Positions 48,777-56,010 of a stretch of 64,000 nucleotides of DNA are shown piece after piece. How positions within the stretch are numbered: the stretch's first letter is position 1; each line of letters opens with the position of its first letter. Source of the DNA: JBKEAR01 sp047972425 (GTDB lineage: Bacteria > Pseudomonadota > Alphaproteobacteria > JBKEAR01); the NCBI GenBank assembly GCA_047972425.1, contig JBKEAR010000022.1, positions 1 through 64,000 on the forward strand, given 5' to 3'. The notes under the pieces were generated by a model. It did not search any database. It worked only from the letters and a program-made list of their open reading frames with translations, and was not told where the DNA came from. A program made the position numbers and the translations under genes.

Positions 48777-48788
48777 ATACGGCATAAA
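48760..48788 (+). promoter_or_regulatory. Promoter of tRNA-Ser(TGA), inside the preceding gene
   Basis: Perfect -35 TTGACA (48760-48765) in the last codons of the carbonic anhydrase gene, a 17-base spacer and CATAAA (48783-48788). A start near 48795 is about ten bases before the tRNA. Confidence 0.6.
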
Positions 48789-48804
48789 CTTGCTAATCTG
48801 CTAT

Positions 48805-48892
48805 GGATGGGTGGCAGAGCGGTTGAATGCACCGGTCTTGAAAACCGGCAAGGGTAAGACCTTCGTGGGTTCGAATCCCACCCCATCTGCCA
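48805..48892 (+). tRNA. tRNA-Ser (TGA)
   Basis: An 88-nt class II tRNA with a long variable arm and encoded CCA. Acceptor GGATGGG pairs with CCCATCT, using a G-T pair at the top, followed by discriminator G. The anticodon stem CCGGT/ACCGG holds the loop CT-TGA-AA. Reads UCN serine codons. Confidence 0.96.
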
Positions 48893-48897
48893 ATATA

Positions 48898-48925
48898 AAG
48901 CGTCGTTTTTAACGGCGCTTTTTTT
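48898..48925 (+). terminator. Terminator after tRNA-Ser(TGA)
   Basis: AAGCGTCGTT pairs with AACGGCGCTT (one G-T) around a short T loop and is followed by a T-run to 48925. It starts six bases after the tRNA. Confidence 0.8.
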
Positions 48926-49026
48926 GTTTTTAATTTAATTTTTGCATATAAGAAATGATTATAAAAAAGCCCTATCATTAAAAGAGCTTTCGCAAGCTTA
49001 TTTTTGCCTACAAAAAACTCCCCAAA

Positions 49027-49060
49027 AAGGGAGTGTTTTTATGGCAGACAGGAAGGGATT
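49027..49060 (-). repeat. Direct repeat copy 1: duplicated tRNA-Ser(GCT) 3' end and terminator
   Basis: These 34 bases are identical to 49166-49199. They include the last 20 bases of the tRNA-Ser(GCT) gene with CCA (minus strand) and half of the terminator stem. Just before it, ACTCCC with GGGAGT (49017-49034) forms a full second copy of the terminator hairpin. No tRNA body is attached. Confidence 0.85.
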
Positions 49061-49149
49061 GTGGCTCACTTTGTTCGCGCACGCCTTTGGCTCGAACCCA
49101 ATCATTTTATCAAATGATAACGCTTCTAATCCTAGCTCACTTTCTCCCA

Positions 49150-49173
49150 TAAAAAAACTCCCAATAAGGGAGT
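49150..49173 (-). terminator. Terminator of tRNA-Ser(GCT)
   Basis: On the minus strand ACTCCC-ttatt-GGGAGT is followed by seven Ts. It lies eight bases after the tRNA 3' end. Confidence 0.8.
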
Positions 49174-49199
49174 GTTTTTATGGCAGACAGGAAGGGATT
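49166..49199 (-). repeat. Direct repeat copy 2: tRNA-Ser(GCT) 3' end
   Basis: The intact copy of the 34-base repeat, overlapping the 3' end of the functional tRNA gene. 105 unrelated bases separate it from copy 1. Confidence 0.85.
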
Positions 49200-49273
49200 C
49201 GAACCCTCGAAGGGGCTACAAACCCCTTACTCCCTTAGCAGGGGAGCGCCTTCAGCCACTCGGCCACCTGTCT
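49181..49273 (-). tRNA. tRNA-Ser (GCT)
   Basis: A 93-nt class II tRNA with a long variable arm and encoded CCA on the minus strand. Acceptor AGACAGG pairs with CCTGTCT, followed by discriminator G. The anticodon loop is CT-GCT-AA, reading AGC and AGU. Its last 20 bases and terminator are duplicated downstream. Confidence 0.96.
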
Positions 49274-49287
49274 AGAATTTGTATATT

Positions 49288-49314
49288 TTTATAAGGAATT
49301 TCCTTTCTTGTCAA
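49288..49314 (-). promoter_or_regulatory. Probable promoter of tRNA-Ser(GCT)
   Basis: Minus strand TTGACA (49314-49309) with TATAAA (49293-49288) at a short 15-base spacing; a shifted TAAAAA box would give 17. It lies directly after the oxyR stop, with no terminator between, so read-through from oxyR is also possible. Confidence 0.5.
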
Positions 49315-49317
49315 CTA

Positions 49318-50247
49318 TTATGTTCGCATTTTTTTTGCTTGCATAAGGATTGTTTCGAGTGTTGATTTTAGAACTGTAGAAAGCAGTAACCAATCTTTTC
49401 TTCTCACACTCCCACTACGCCATACAGTTGTTAATTCTCTTAATGGCGGAACATCATTTAAAGCGGCAAAATGTAACTGGCTATGAGCCGATGTTTCGAA
49501 TGGCACGGCAATTTGTGGGAGCAATGTGGCCGATGGCTGCCACGCAACCATTTGTAATAAAGTGGCAACGCCGGTTGCTTGCAAACGTTGTTCGGGCTGG
49601 TGGAGTTGATTACAGGCCGATAATGCGTGGTCTTTCAAACAATGGCCACTCTCTAATAAAATCATTTCTTCGCCAGTTATATCATCAAGAGTTAAAGTAT
49701 TTGTATTACCCCATTTATGATCTTTTCCGCATGCAACAACCATATTTTCAGCCCCGATAACTTCATTCTCAAAGCCTTTGATATCCCAAGGTAATGCAAT
49801 GAGACCCAAATCAATATTGCCGGATTCAAGCTCCGATAATACTTTATCTGTTTGTAACTCAGTAAGATGAATCTTCACATTCGGGAAAGCTTCATATATT
49901 TTTGGCATTGCCTGCGGCAATAACCAAGGTGCAATCGTTGGGATAACCCCTAAACGAACAATACCTGATAACGGTGCAGACAGTATTTGTGCTAAATCCA
50001 CTAATTCTTCGGATGATGCAAGGATTTTTCGAGATCTTTTGACTACCTCTTCACCCACAGGTGTAAATATAACTTTGCGCCCTGCTCTATCAATTAATGC
50101 AACATCTAGCAAGGTTTCAAGCTCTTGAATTGATGTTGAAAGTGCCGATTGACTAATAAAGCAAGCTTGGGCTGCTTTTGTAAAATGTCTTTCTTCATAT
50201 AAAGCAATTAAATAACTCATTTGTCTTAACGTTGGTAATGCACGCAT
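49318..50247 (-). CDS. oxyR: Hydrogen peroxide sensor OxyR (LysR family)
   Basis: A 309-residue LysR-type regulator. An N-terminal winged helix-turn-helix (HFTKAAQACFISQSALSTSI) precedes the sensor domain. The redox pair is present as C203 and C212 (GHCLKDHALSAC), nine residues apart as in E. coli OxyR C199/C208, so disulfide sensing should work. It activates peroxide-defence genes. It is divergent from the cytochrome bd operon, with about 300 bases between; no catalase or peroxidase gene is next to it. Confidence 0.93.
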   Translation of the reverse strand: MRALPTLRQMSYLIALYEERHFTKAAQACFISQSALSTSIQELETLLDVALIDRAGRKVIFTPVGEEVVKRSRKILASSEELVDLAQILSAPLSGIVRLGVIPTIAPWLLPQAMPKIYEAFPNVKIHLTELQTDKVLSELESGNIDLGLIALPWDIKGFENEVIGAENMVVACGKDHKWGNTNTLTLDDITGEEMILLESGHCLKDHALSACNQLHQPEQRLQATGVATLLQMVAWQPSATLLPQIAVPFETSAHSQLHFAALNDVPPLRELTTVWRSGSVRRKDWLLLSTVLKSTLETILMQAKKMRT

Positions 50248-50460
50248 ATGGTATCTTCTTTTTTTATCAAAATTTTAATTTTTATCTATTTTTATTATAT
50301 ATATTCATGATAAAAAATTACAATCTTTTTTTAATAATTATAAATTGCGCTTAAAAAACCAATACTAAAAATGTGCAATAAAATGTAGTAATAATAATAA
50401 CCAATAAATTTAGTGCGAATTAGTTGGAACATCTTCTAATATACTGATTTTTAATTCATC

Positions 50461-50488
50461 TTGAAATATTCAAATATGATGATATTAT
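50461..50488 (+). promoter_or_regulatory. Probable promoter of the cytochrome bd operon
   Basis: TTGAAA (50461-50466) and TATTAT (50483-50488) at 16-base spacing, about 50 bases before cydP. The -35 box is the left arm of TTGAA-ata-TTCAA (50461-50473), a small inverted repeat that could bind a regulator. I see no clear FNR (TTGAT-N4-ATCAA) site in the 297-base gap (50248-50544), which otherwise holds no gene. Confidence 0.5.
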
Positions 50489-50544
50489 GCAAAGATTAGT
50501 GAGATTTTTGTGAATTAATAGATATATTTTGGGGATAAAAAAAG

Positions 50545-50727
50545 TTGGATCTAAAGCCAGAACGTAAATTATTTTCAAATTTAGGTGTTATTGTTTTTAT
50601 AAAGGTTATCATATTGTTAATGATACTTTTTTTTATCATGCCACCATCAAAACGCGAAAATGTTCGTGATGAATTTGGTCTGTCTTATCACAATTATATG
50701 ATTAATGTAACAAAAGCTCATATATAA
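50545..50727 (+). CDS. cydP: CydP-like small subunit of cytochrome bd oxidase
   Basis: A 60-residue protein with one membrane helix (about 13-33) after a charged start (KPERKLFSNLG) and the KVIILLMILFF to PPSKRENV transition. This charge-helix-R pattern and the place just before cydA match the CydP family, a small subunit described in some proteobacterial cytochrome bd oxidases. The start is TTG with GGGG 11 bases upstream; the only internal ATGs fall inside the helix. It leads a five-gene operon, 26 bases before cydA. Assignment is by recalled pattern, not alignment. Confidence 0.65.
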   Translation: MDLKPERKLFSNLGVIVFIKVIILLMILFFIMPPSKRENVRDEFGLSYHNYMINVTKAHI

Positions 50728-50753
50728 CATAATAAAAAAAGGGATTTCTTATT

Positions 50754-52541
50754 ATGCTCGAATCAATTACAGAGGTTGTTGCGTTATCGCGTATTCAGTT
50801 TGCTGCAACAGCCCTTTATCATTTTCTTTTTGTTCCAGTTACGCTTGGTCTTTCTACTTTGGTTGCGATTATGGAAACTATCTATGTTCGCACTGGAAAT
50901 AAAGCTTGGCGTGATGCAGCAAAATTTTGGGGGTTATTATTTGGGATTAACTTTGCTATGGGTGTTGCAACAGGTATCCCAATGGAATTCCAATTTGGTA
51001 CGAACTGGTCGGTATATTCTGACCAAGTTGGTGATATTTTTGGTGCCCCACTCGCAATTGAAGGCCTTATGGCTTTCTTTTTAGAAGCTACATTTATTGG
51101 TATGTGGTTTTTTGGTTGGAATCGCTTAAGCAAAAAGGCTCACTGTGTTGTCGGTTGGCTTATGGCTTTAGGTGCAACTTTCTCGGCTATTTGGATTTTA
51201 ATTGCAAATGGTTTTATGCAAAATCCAGTGGGTGGAGAATTAAACTTTTTGACTTCACGTGTTGAGATGACAAACTTTTTACAGCTTGTTCTTAACCCTA
51301 TTGCGCAAGCTAAGTTTGGCCATACAATTACAGGTGGTTATGTTTGTGGTTCCATATTTGTTTTAACGATTTCTGCAATTTATCTTCTTAAAGGAAGAAA
51401 CATCGGTTTTGCAAAACGCTCAATGACTGTAGCCTCAACTTTTGGCCTTTTGGCTCTTATCGTGAATATTTGGATGGGGCATAATGCGGGTGATTTAATT
51501 AACGAATATCAACCTGCTAAAATGGCTGCAACCGAGGCCGTGTGTGAACCAGAAGAAGGTTTAGCTGGATTTAATGTTGCTGGTGTTATCGTAGAAAATA
51601 TAAAAACTGGTGGTTCTTGTGAATTTAAAGGTCTACATATTCCTAAAGTTTTAGGTATGATTACAACATCAACATCTGCTAATGATGGTAGTGTATTCTC
51701 GGTAGAAGAAATTCATGAGGTTAATAAAGAACGTATCAAATCTGGTATTATCGCAGTATCAACAAAACAAGTTTTAAGTGATAAATATAAAGCCGCTGTC
51801 AAAATATATATGGATGATAGTAGCCATGACCGTACTGAGCTTGACCGTTTAGAAGAACAATGGATGATCTTTAGTGAAAATGCAAAAGAAGCCGGACGTT
51901 TGAACTTTGCAAATTATGCCCATGCATTACTTAAAGGTGATGCTGAAGCACAAGCAATAATTGATAATCAGATTGCAACATTAACCCAAGGTTTAACTGA
52001 CCCTGATGTTATTACATATGCAGAAAATAAATATCATTATGGTTATGGTATGCTTTTACAAAAATATGTTGTTGATGTTACTCAAGCTGATGAAAGCATG
52101 ATTGAGAAAGCTGTAAATGACACTGTACCATCGATTGCACCAAACTTTTGGGCATTTCGTATAATGGTTGGTTCAGGTTTCTTACTATTATTCTATCTGA
52201 TTGTTGCAGTTGTTCTTGCACGTAAAGATGGATTCGAAAAATGCAGGAAATTCCTTGTTTGGGCAATTATAATGTTCCCATTCCCATGGATTTGTATCGA
52301 AGCCGGATGGTTCTTAGCAGAATATGGGCGCCAACCTTGGGCTATTCAAGATTTATTGCCAGTGGTAAAAGCTGTATCTGCGCATCCACCATCAGATCTA
52401 TGGATTTCTCTCGGAATGTTTGTATCTGTGTATTCAATACTCTTAGTCGTAGAGCTTTATTTAATGATTAAATATATTAAATTAGGTCCAGAAGGAACAA
52501 AACTCGAAAAAGTTTCTCCTGATGGCTATGAGAAAGCATAG
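50754..52541 (+). CDS. cydA: Cytochrome bd ubiquinol oxidase subunit I
   Basis: A 595-residue multi-helix subunit that oxidises quinol and reduces oxygen with high affinity. The haem ligand His23 (ALYHFLFVP; E. coli His19), the FQFGTNWS region, and later His (KFGHTITGGY) and Met (FRIMVGSGF) ligands are all recognisable. The periplasmic Q-loop from about residue 242 to 463 is around 70 residues longer than I recall for E. coli CydA, the extra being charged and helical. It is the long-Q-loop type rather than the cyanide-insensitive CIO form. Confidence 0.96.
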   Translation: MLESITEVVALSRIQFAATALYHFLFVPVTLGLSTLVAIMETIYVRTGNKAWRDAAKFWGLLFGINFAMGVATGIPMEFQFGTNWSVYSDQVGDIFGAPLAIEGLMAFFLEATFIGMWFFGWNRLSKKAHCVVGWLMALGATFSAIWILIANGFMQNPVGGELNFLTSRVEMTNFLQLVLNPIAQAKFGHTITGGYVCGSIFVLTISAIYLLKGRNIGFAKRSMTVASTFGLLALIVNIWMGHNAGDLINEYQPAKMAATEAVCEPEEGLAGFNVAGVIVENIKTGGSCEFKGLHIPKVLGMITTSTSANDGSVFSVEEIHEVNKERIKSGIIAVSTKQVLSDKYKAAVKIYMDDSSHDRTELDRLEEQWMIFSENAKEAGRLNFANYAHALLKGDAEAQAIIDNQIATLTQGLTDPDVITYAENKYHYGYGMLLQKYVVDVTQADESMIEKAVNDTVPSIAPNFWAFRIMVGSGFLLLFYLIVAVVLARKDGFEKCRKFLVWAIIMFPFPWICIEAGWFLAEYGRQPWAIQDLLPVVKAVSAHPPSDLWISLGMFVSVYSILLVVELYLMIKYIKLGPEGTKLEKVSPDGYEKA

Positions 52542-52552
52542 AGGAGGAAAAC

Positions 52553-53740
52553 ATGGAATTTGAACTTTATACAATATTACGTCTTATTTGGTGGCTTTTG
52601 CTCGGTGTGTTACTCATTGGTTTTGCTATCATGGATGGATTTGACCTTGGTGTAGCATCAATGTTGCATTATGTTGGCAGAAAAGATAGTGAACGCCGTG
52701 TTGTTATTAACACCATTGGCCCCGTTTGGGAAGGCAACCAAGTTTGGTTCCTTTTAGGTGGTGGTGCTATTTTTGCTGCATTTGCACCGTTATATGCTTT
52801 AAGCTTTACGGGTTTTTATACAGCAATGATGCTCATTATTTTTGCGCTAATTTTACGGCCTGTTGGCTTTAAATTTCGCTCTAAAATCAATAACCCTAAA
52901 TGGCGTGCAACTTGGGATTTTGGATTGTTCCTTGGTGGTTTAATCCCTGCCCTTGTTGCCGGTGTTGCTGTGGGTAATGTTATTTTAGGTGTGCCATTTG
53001 GTATATCGCCAGAGGATAGCTCGCGCCTTTTATATGATTATAAATTGGGTAATCTATTCTATTTGCTTTTTAACCCCAATGGATTCTTTATATTCACATT
53101 GCTTACAGGCTTAACATCGGTAACTATGTGTTTAATGCAAGGTGGTAACTATTTGGCTTTAAAAACCGAAGGTGTCATCAGTCAACGTGCAGCAACAGCG
53201 GGTCGTTTTGGTAACATTGTTGCTTTAGCATTGTTTGTTTTATGTGGTCTTTTAATTGCTACAGTCATTAAAGGCTATACAGTTGACCCTGAAAATATGA
53301 GACGCCTAAGCCAGTTACCTTCTATGCAATGGGGCTTTGTTGATACTGAGCGTAAAGCCGGCGCATGGATGGCTAATTATAGCCGTTATCCATTATTCCT
53401 ATTACCACCTATTTTGGCTATTTTAGGAATGGCTAGTAGCTATTTGTTTAATAAAAGAGAAGCCTTTGGTAAAGCCTTTGTTGCATCTTCGGTTGCAATA
53501 TTCGGTATTATTTCTACCGTTGGAACAGCAATCTTTCCGTTTTTATTACCATCAAGCACTAACCCGAAAGATAGCTTAACAATTTGGAATGCCTCAAACT
53601 CAGAAGGTACTTTGTTTGTAATGACAATATGTGCTTTGATCTTTGTACCCATCGTTTTAGCATATACAAGTTGGGTATATTACGAGTTACGTGGTAAAGT
53701 GACCGAAAAAGAAATATTATCTGATGGTCAAAGTTATTAA
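52553..53740 (+). CDS. cydB: Cytochrome bd ubiquinol oxidase subunit II
   Basis: A 395-residue subunit with about eight to nine membrane helices. The opening LRLIWWLLLGVLLIGFAIMDGFDLG (given as LRLIWWLLLGVLL then IGFAIMDGFDLG) and GPVWEGNQVWF are CydB hallmarks and contain the proton-path Asp and Glu. AGGAGGAAA lies before the ATG, 11 bases after cydA. It pairs with CydA in the inner membrane. Confidence 0.97.
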   Translation: MEFELYTILRLIWWLLLGVLLIGFAIMDGFDLGVASMLHYVGRKDSERRVVINTIGPVWEGNQVWFLLGGGAIFAAFAPLYALSFTGFYTAMMLIIFALILRPVGFKFRSKINNPKWRATWDFGLFLGGLIPALVAGVAVGNVILGVPFGISPEDSSRLLYDYKLGNLFYLLFNPNGFFIFTLLTGLTSVTMCLMQGGNYLALKTEGVISQRAATAGRFGNIVALALFVLCGLLIATVIKGYTVDPENMRRLSQLPSMQWGFVDTERKAGAWMANYSRYPLFLLPPILAILGMASSYLFNKREAFGKAFVASSVAIFGIISTVGTAIFPFLLPSSTNPKDSLTIWNASNSEGTLFVMTICALIFVPIVLAYTSWVYYELRGKVTEKEILSDGQSY

Positions 53741-53751
53741 GGAGAAAATTA

Positions 53752-53916
53752 ATGGTTGAATTCTTACATTTATTTCATAGTTTTATAAGCAATCCTATCG
53801 TTACATTTCTTCTTGCAGGTTTTGGAACATGGATGGTTTTCATCATTGTTGCATCAACTATTTCGGTTAATTCTGGAAAATGGATTGATCGTGAGTTAGA
53901 GAATGATCAACAATAA
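53752..53916 (+). CDS. CydX-like single-helix protein of the bd oxidase operon
   Basis: A 54-residue protein: a short amphipathic start (MVEFLHLFHSFIS), one membrane helix (about 16-39, containing GFGTWMVF) and a charged tail (DRELENDQQ). GGAGA lies seven bases before the ATG, and the stop overlaps the next start (TAATG). Position directly after cydB and a single helix resemble CydX, the third subunit of E. coli bd-I, but it is longer and lacks the MWYFxW opening. Either a diverged CydX or a different small subunit. It is easily missed because of its length. Confidence 0.6.
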   Translation: MVEFLHLFHSFISNPIVTFLLAGFGTWMVFIIVASTISVNSGKWIDRELENDQQ

Positions 53917-54227
53917 TGAGTAAAATGCATATTTCAAATATCATAAGCATTTTATTGGTGCTTACAATCATTGTTCTTTTTGTATTCGCAAGCCCATTTA
54001 CCTTGGGTGAATATAAAGAAATTGCCGATGGCTATGCTATAAAAAGCAAACCCGTTGGTGCGTTAGAACGATCTTTATTAATGCTTGCAGTAATGATGGT
54101 ACCGGGAGCATTATGTTATGGCTTAGGATTACAAGTAAAATCCAAATGGGCAAAAATATTAATTAGCCCATGGTTTACTTGGCCAATAATGTGCATAGGT
54201 ATTGTTGGTGCACTTTATTTAAAATAA
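53916..54227 (+). CDS. ybgE: YbgE-like cyd operon membrane protein
   Basis: A 103-residue protein with three hydrophobic segments (about 9-28, 53-72, 82-101). The second half (LERSLLMLAVMMVPGALCYGLG, given as LERSLLMLAVMM then VPGALCYGLG, and the closing helix) resembles E. coli YbgE, encoded after cydX. YbgE's role is not well defined. It starts on the stop of the small gene and ends the bd operon at a strong terminator. Confidence 0.65.
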   Translation: MSKMHISNIISILLVLTIIVLFVFASPFTLGEYKEIADGYAIKSKPVGALERSLLMLAVMMVPGALCYGLGLQVKSKWAKILISPWFTWPIMCIGIVGALYLK

Positions 54228-54230
54228 AAA

Positions 54231-54257
54231 AAAGAGGCTCAATTGAGCCTCTTTTTT
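54231..54257. terminator. Terminator between the cyd operon and azoR
   Basis: AAAGAGGCTC-aatt-GAGCCTCTTT perfect inverted repeat with A-run and T-run on either side. It can end both convergent transcripts. Confidence 0.9.
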
Positions 54258-54264
54258 CGTTATA

Positions 54265-54882
54265 TTATTTTAAGATGTTTTTGATTTGCTCAGAGGCTTC
54301 ATGAATGCCCTTATTGCGTGCCTCATCTCCCATATTTAGCCCTTGTGCCATAATATGTTTTTGATTGGTTAAGCCAAGCCAACCCATAATAGCAGCTACA
54401 TATTGGCTATTCATGTTATATGCTGCAGCATCGCCATCATATGTACCGCCAAAGGCCGATACAATATATAATGTTGTTTTATTGGGGTTTAATAAGCCTG
54501 TAGAAGAACCATCGGTATTATATTTAAAAGTCTCGTTTACCCGTACAATCTGATCAATCCATGTTTTTAGCTGTGCAGGAATCCCTAAGTTGTACATAGG
54601 TGATGATATAATAAGATGATCGGCATCTTTTACTTCATTAATAAGCTTATCGGATAATGCAACAATCTTTTGCTGTTCGGTCGTTCTATCTGCTGTTGCC
54701 GTATACCAAGCCGTTGCAACTTCCGGTGTAAAAAACGGATATGGCTTATTAACTACATCATAATAAACTTCTTGTGCATCGGGATATTTAGCTTTTAGAC
54801 CATTGCGTAGCTCTAACGATAATTGGCGAGAAACCGATGGCATTGGGTTTGCTGAGCTATCAATGGATAAAATTTTTGTCAT
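54265..54882 (-). CDS. azoR: FMN-dependent NADH-azoreductase / quinone reductase
   Basis: A 205-residue flavodoxin-like enzyme. The phosphate-binding loop (SSANPMPSVSRQLS), the SPMYNLGIPAQLKTWIDQI segment (SPMYNLGIP then AQLKTWIDQI) and SAFGGTYDG match AzoR. It reduces quinones and azo compounds by two electrons, protecting against thiol stress. Downstream of the converging cyd operon; no regulator adjacent. Confidence 0.93.
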   Translation of the reverse strand: MTKILSIDSSANPMPSVSRQLSLELRNGLKAKYPDAQEVYYDVVNKPYPFFTPEVATAWYTATADRTTEQQKIVALSDKLINEVKDADHLIISSPMYNLGIPAQLKTWIDQIVRVNETFKYNTDGSSTGLLNPNKTTLYIVSAFGGTYDGDAAAYNMNSQYVAAIMGWLGLTNQKHIMAQGLNMGDEARNKGIHEASEQIKNILK

Positions 54883-55027
54883 TCTTAATCCTTATTTTAA
54901 ATTTAACATCACTTTTAAAAAGAAAGTTTTGTTTTTATAAGAAAATTATAAAGTTAAGTCAATATGCTGAAACTCAAATAAATTTCATATCTTTCATCGG
55001 TATTTTAAATAATTGAGTGTTGCTATC

Positions 55028-55855
55028 TTATCTTTGATGAAAGATAAAAGATCGCATAGATATAGAACCTAAGTCCATACCTTCATTAAAAAAAGTTAAC
55101 TTATCTGTAGGTTCGGCCAATCCTAAGCAATATAATGCAGGCATAAAATGGTCTGCTGTTGGGTGTGCCTTACGGAAAAGTGCTGAATAACGATCTATTT
55201 CGGCCAGTTTAGAGAAATTACGGTTTTCGATTGCTTGGGCTGTCATTTCATCAAACTCAATTGCCCAATCATAGTTGCGGCCATCTGAGCGCATATCGTG
55301 TAGGTTATGGACTAAATTGCCACTACCAAGCACCAATACCCCTTTCTCTCTTAATTTTTTGAGCTTATGCCCAATTTCTAATTGTTCAGAAAAACTGCGC
55401 CTATAGTCGATTGACATTTGAAATACCGGTATATCCGCATTAGGATAAAGTAATTTAAGAACAGACCAAGCACCATGATCAAGCCCCCAATCATCAGTAG
55501 CATGTACATGTTCCGTCGCAAGCATATTAATAACTTCTTGGGCAATATCGGGTGCACCGGGTGCAGGATATTGAACCTGAAATAATGCAGATGGGAAACC
55601 ACCAAAATCATGAATTGTCGGTGGTGTTTTTTGTACATTTATAAATGTTTCTTTTTGGGTTATCCAATGGGCTGAAATACACAAGATAGCTTGTGGACGC
55701 GGCAATATTTGCCCTGCAAGTGCCCATCCTTGTGACCATTCACTATCATTAATAGCATTCATAGGGCTACCATGGCCAATGAACATGATAGGCATTTTTT
55801 CCGATGGTTTTAAATGTTCCGAAAGTATTTGTAAATTCATTTGGGTTATTGGCAT
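55028..55855 (-). CDS. ygiD: DODA-type extradiol dioxygenase (YgiD-like)
   Basis: A 275-residue LigB-like, iron- or zinc-dependent protein. Metal-site residues are in FIGHGSPMNA, ISAHWIT and DWGLDHGAW, and SGNLVHNLHDM is a further conserved His segment. E. coli YgiD opens the ring of DOPA at the 4,5 bond in vitro; the physiological substrate is unknown. Monocistronic by appearance, 145 bases upstream of azoR on the same strand. Confidence 0.9.
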   Translation of the reverse strand: MPITQMNLQILSEHLKPSEKMPIMFIGHGSPMNAINDSEWSQGWALAGQILPRPQAILCISAHWITQKETFINVQKTPPTIHDFGGFPSALFQVQYPAPGAPDIAQEVINMLATEHVHATDDWGLDHGAWSVLKLLYPNADIPVFQMSIDYRRSFSEQLEIGHKLKKLREKGVLVLGSGNLVHNLHDMRSDGRNYDWAIEFDEMTAQAIENRNFSKLAEIDRYSALFRKAHPTADHFMPALYCLGLAEPTDKLTFFNEGMDLGSISMRSFIFHQR

Positions 55856-55957
55856 AACTTTCCCCTTTATTACATATGTAACTTTAAAAACAAAAGTAAC
55901 CTATATATAATTTTATATTTACATAATTGCAAGCCATAAAATTAAGCGAATAAAAAA

Positions 55958-55989
55958 AGAGCTTCATAAGGTTATAAAGCTCCTTTTTT
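55958..55989. terminator. Terminator downstream of gatB
   Basis: AGAGCTT (55958-55964) pairs with AAGCTC (55977-55982), with an inner ATAA/TTAT pairing, and has A-run and T-run flanks. On the minus strand it ends the gatCAB operon. Confidence 0.75.
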
Positions 55990-56010
55990 CTTAGTTATAA
56001 AGTTTGTTAA

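Noticed and set aside
48793..49238. Two overlapping open frames on opposite strands
   Set aside because: They read through the two serine tRNA genes, their terminators and the tRNA-end repeat; their tRNA-derived peptides are typical spurious predictions.
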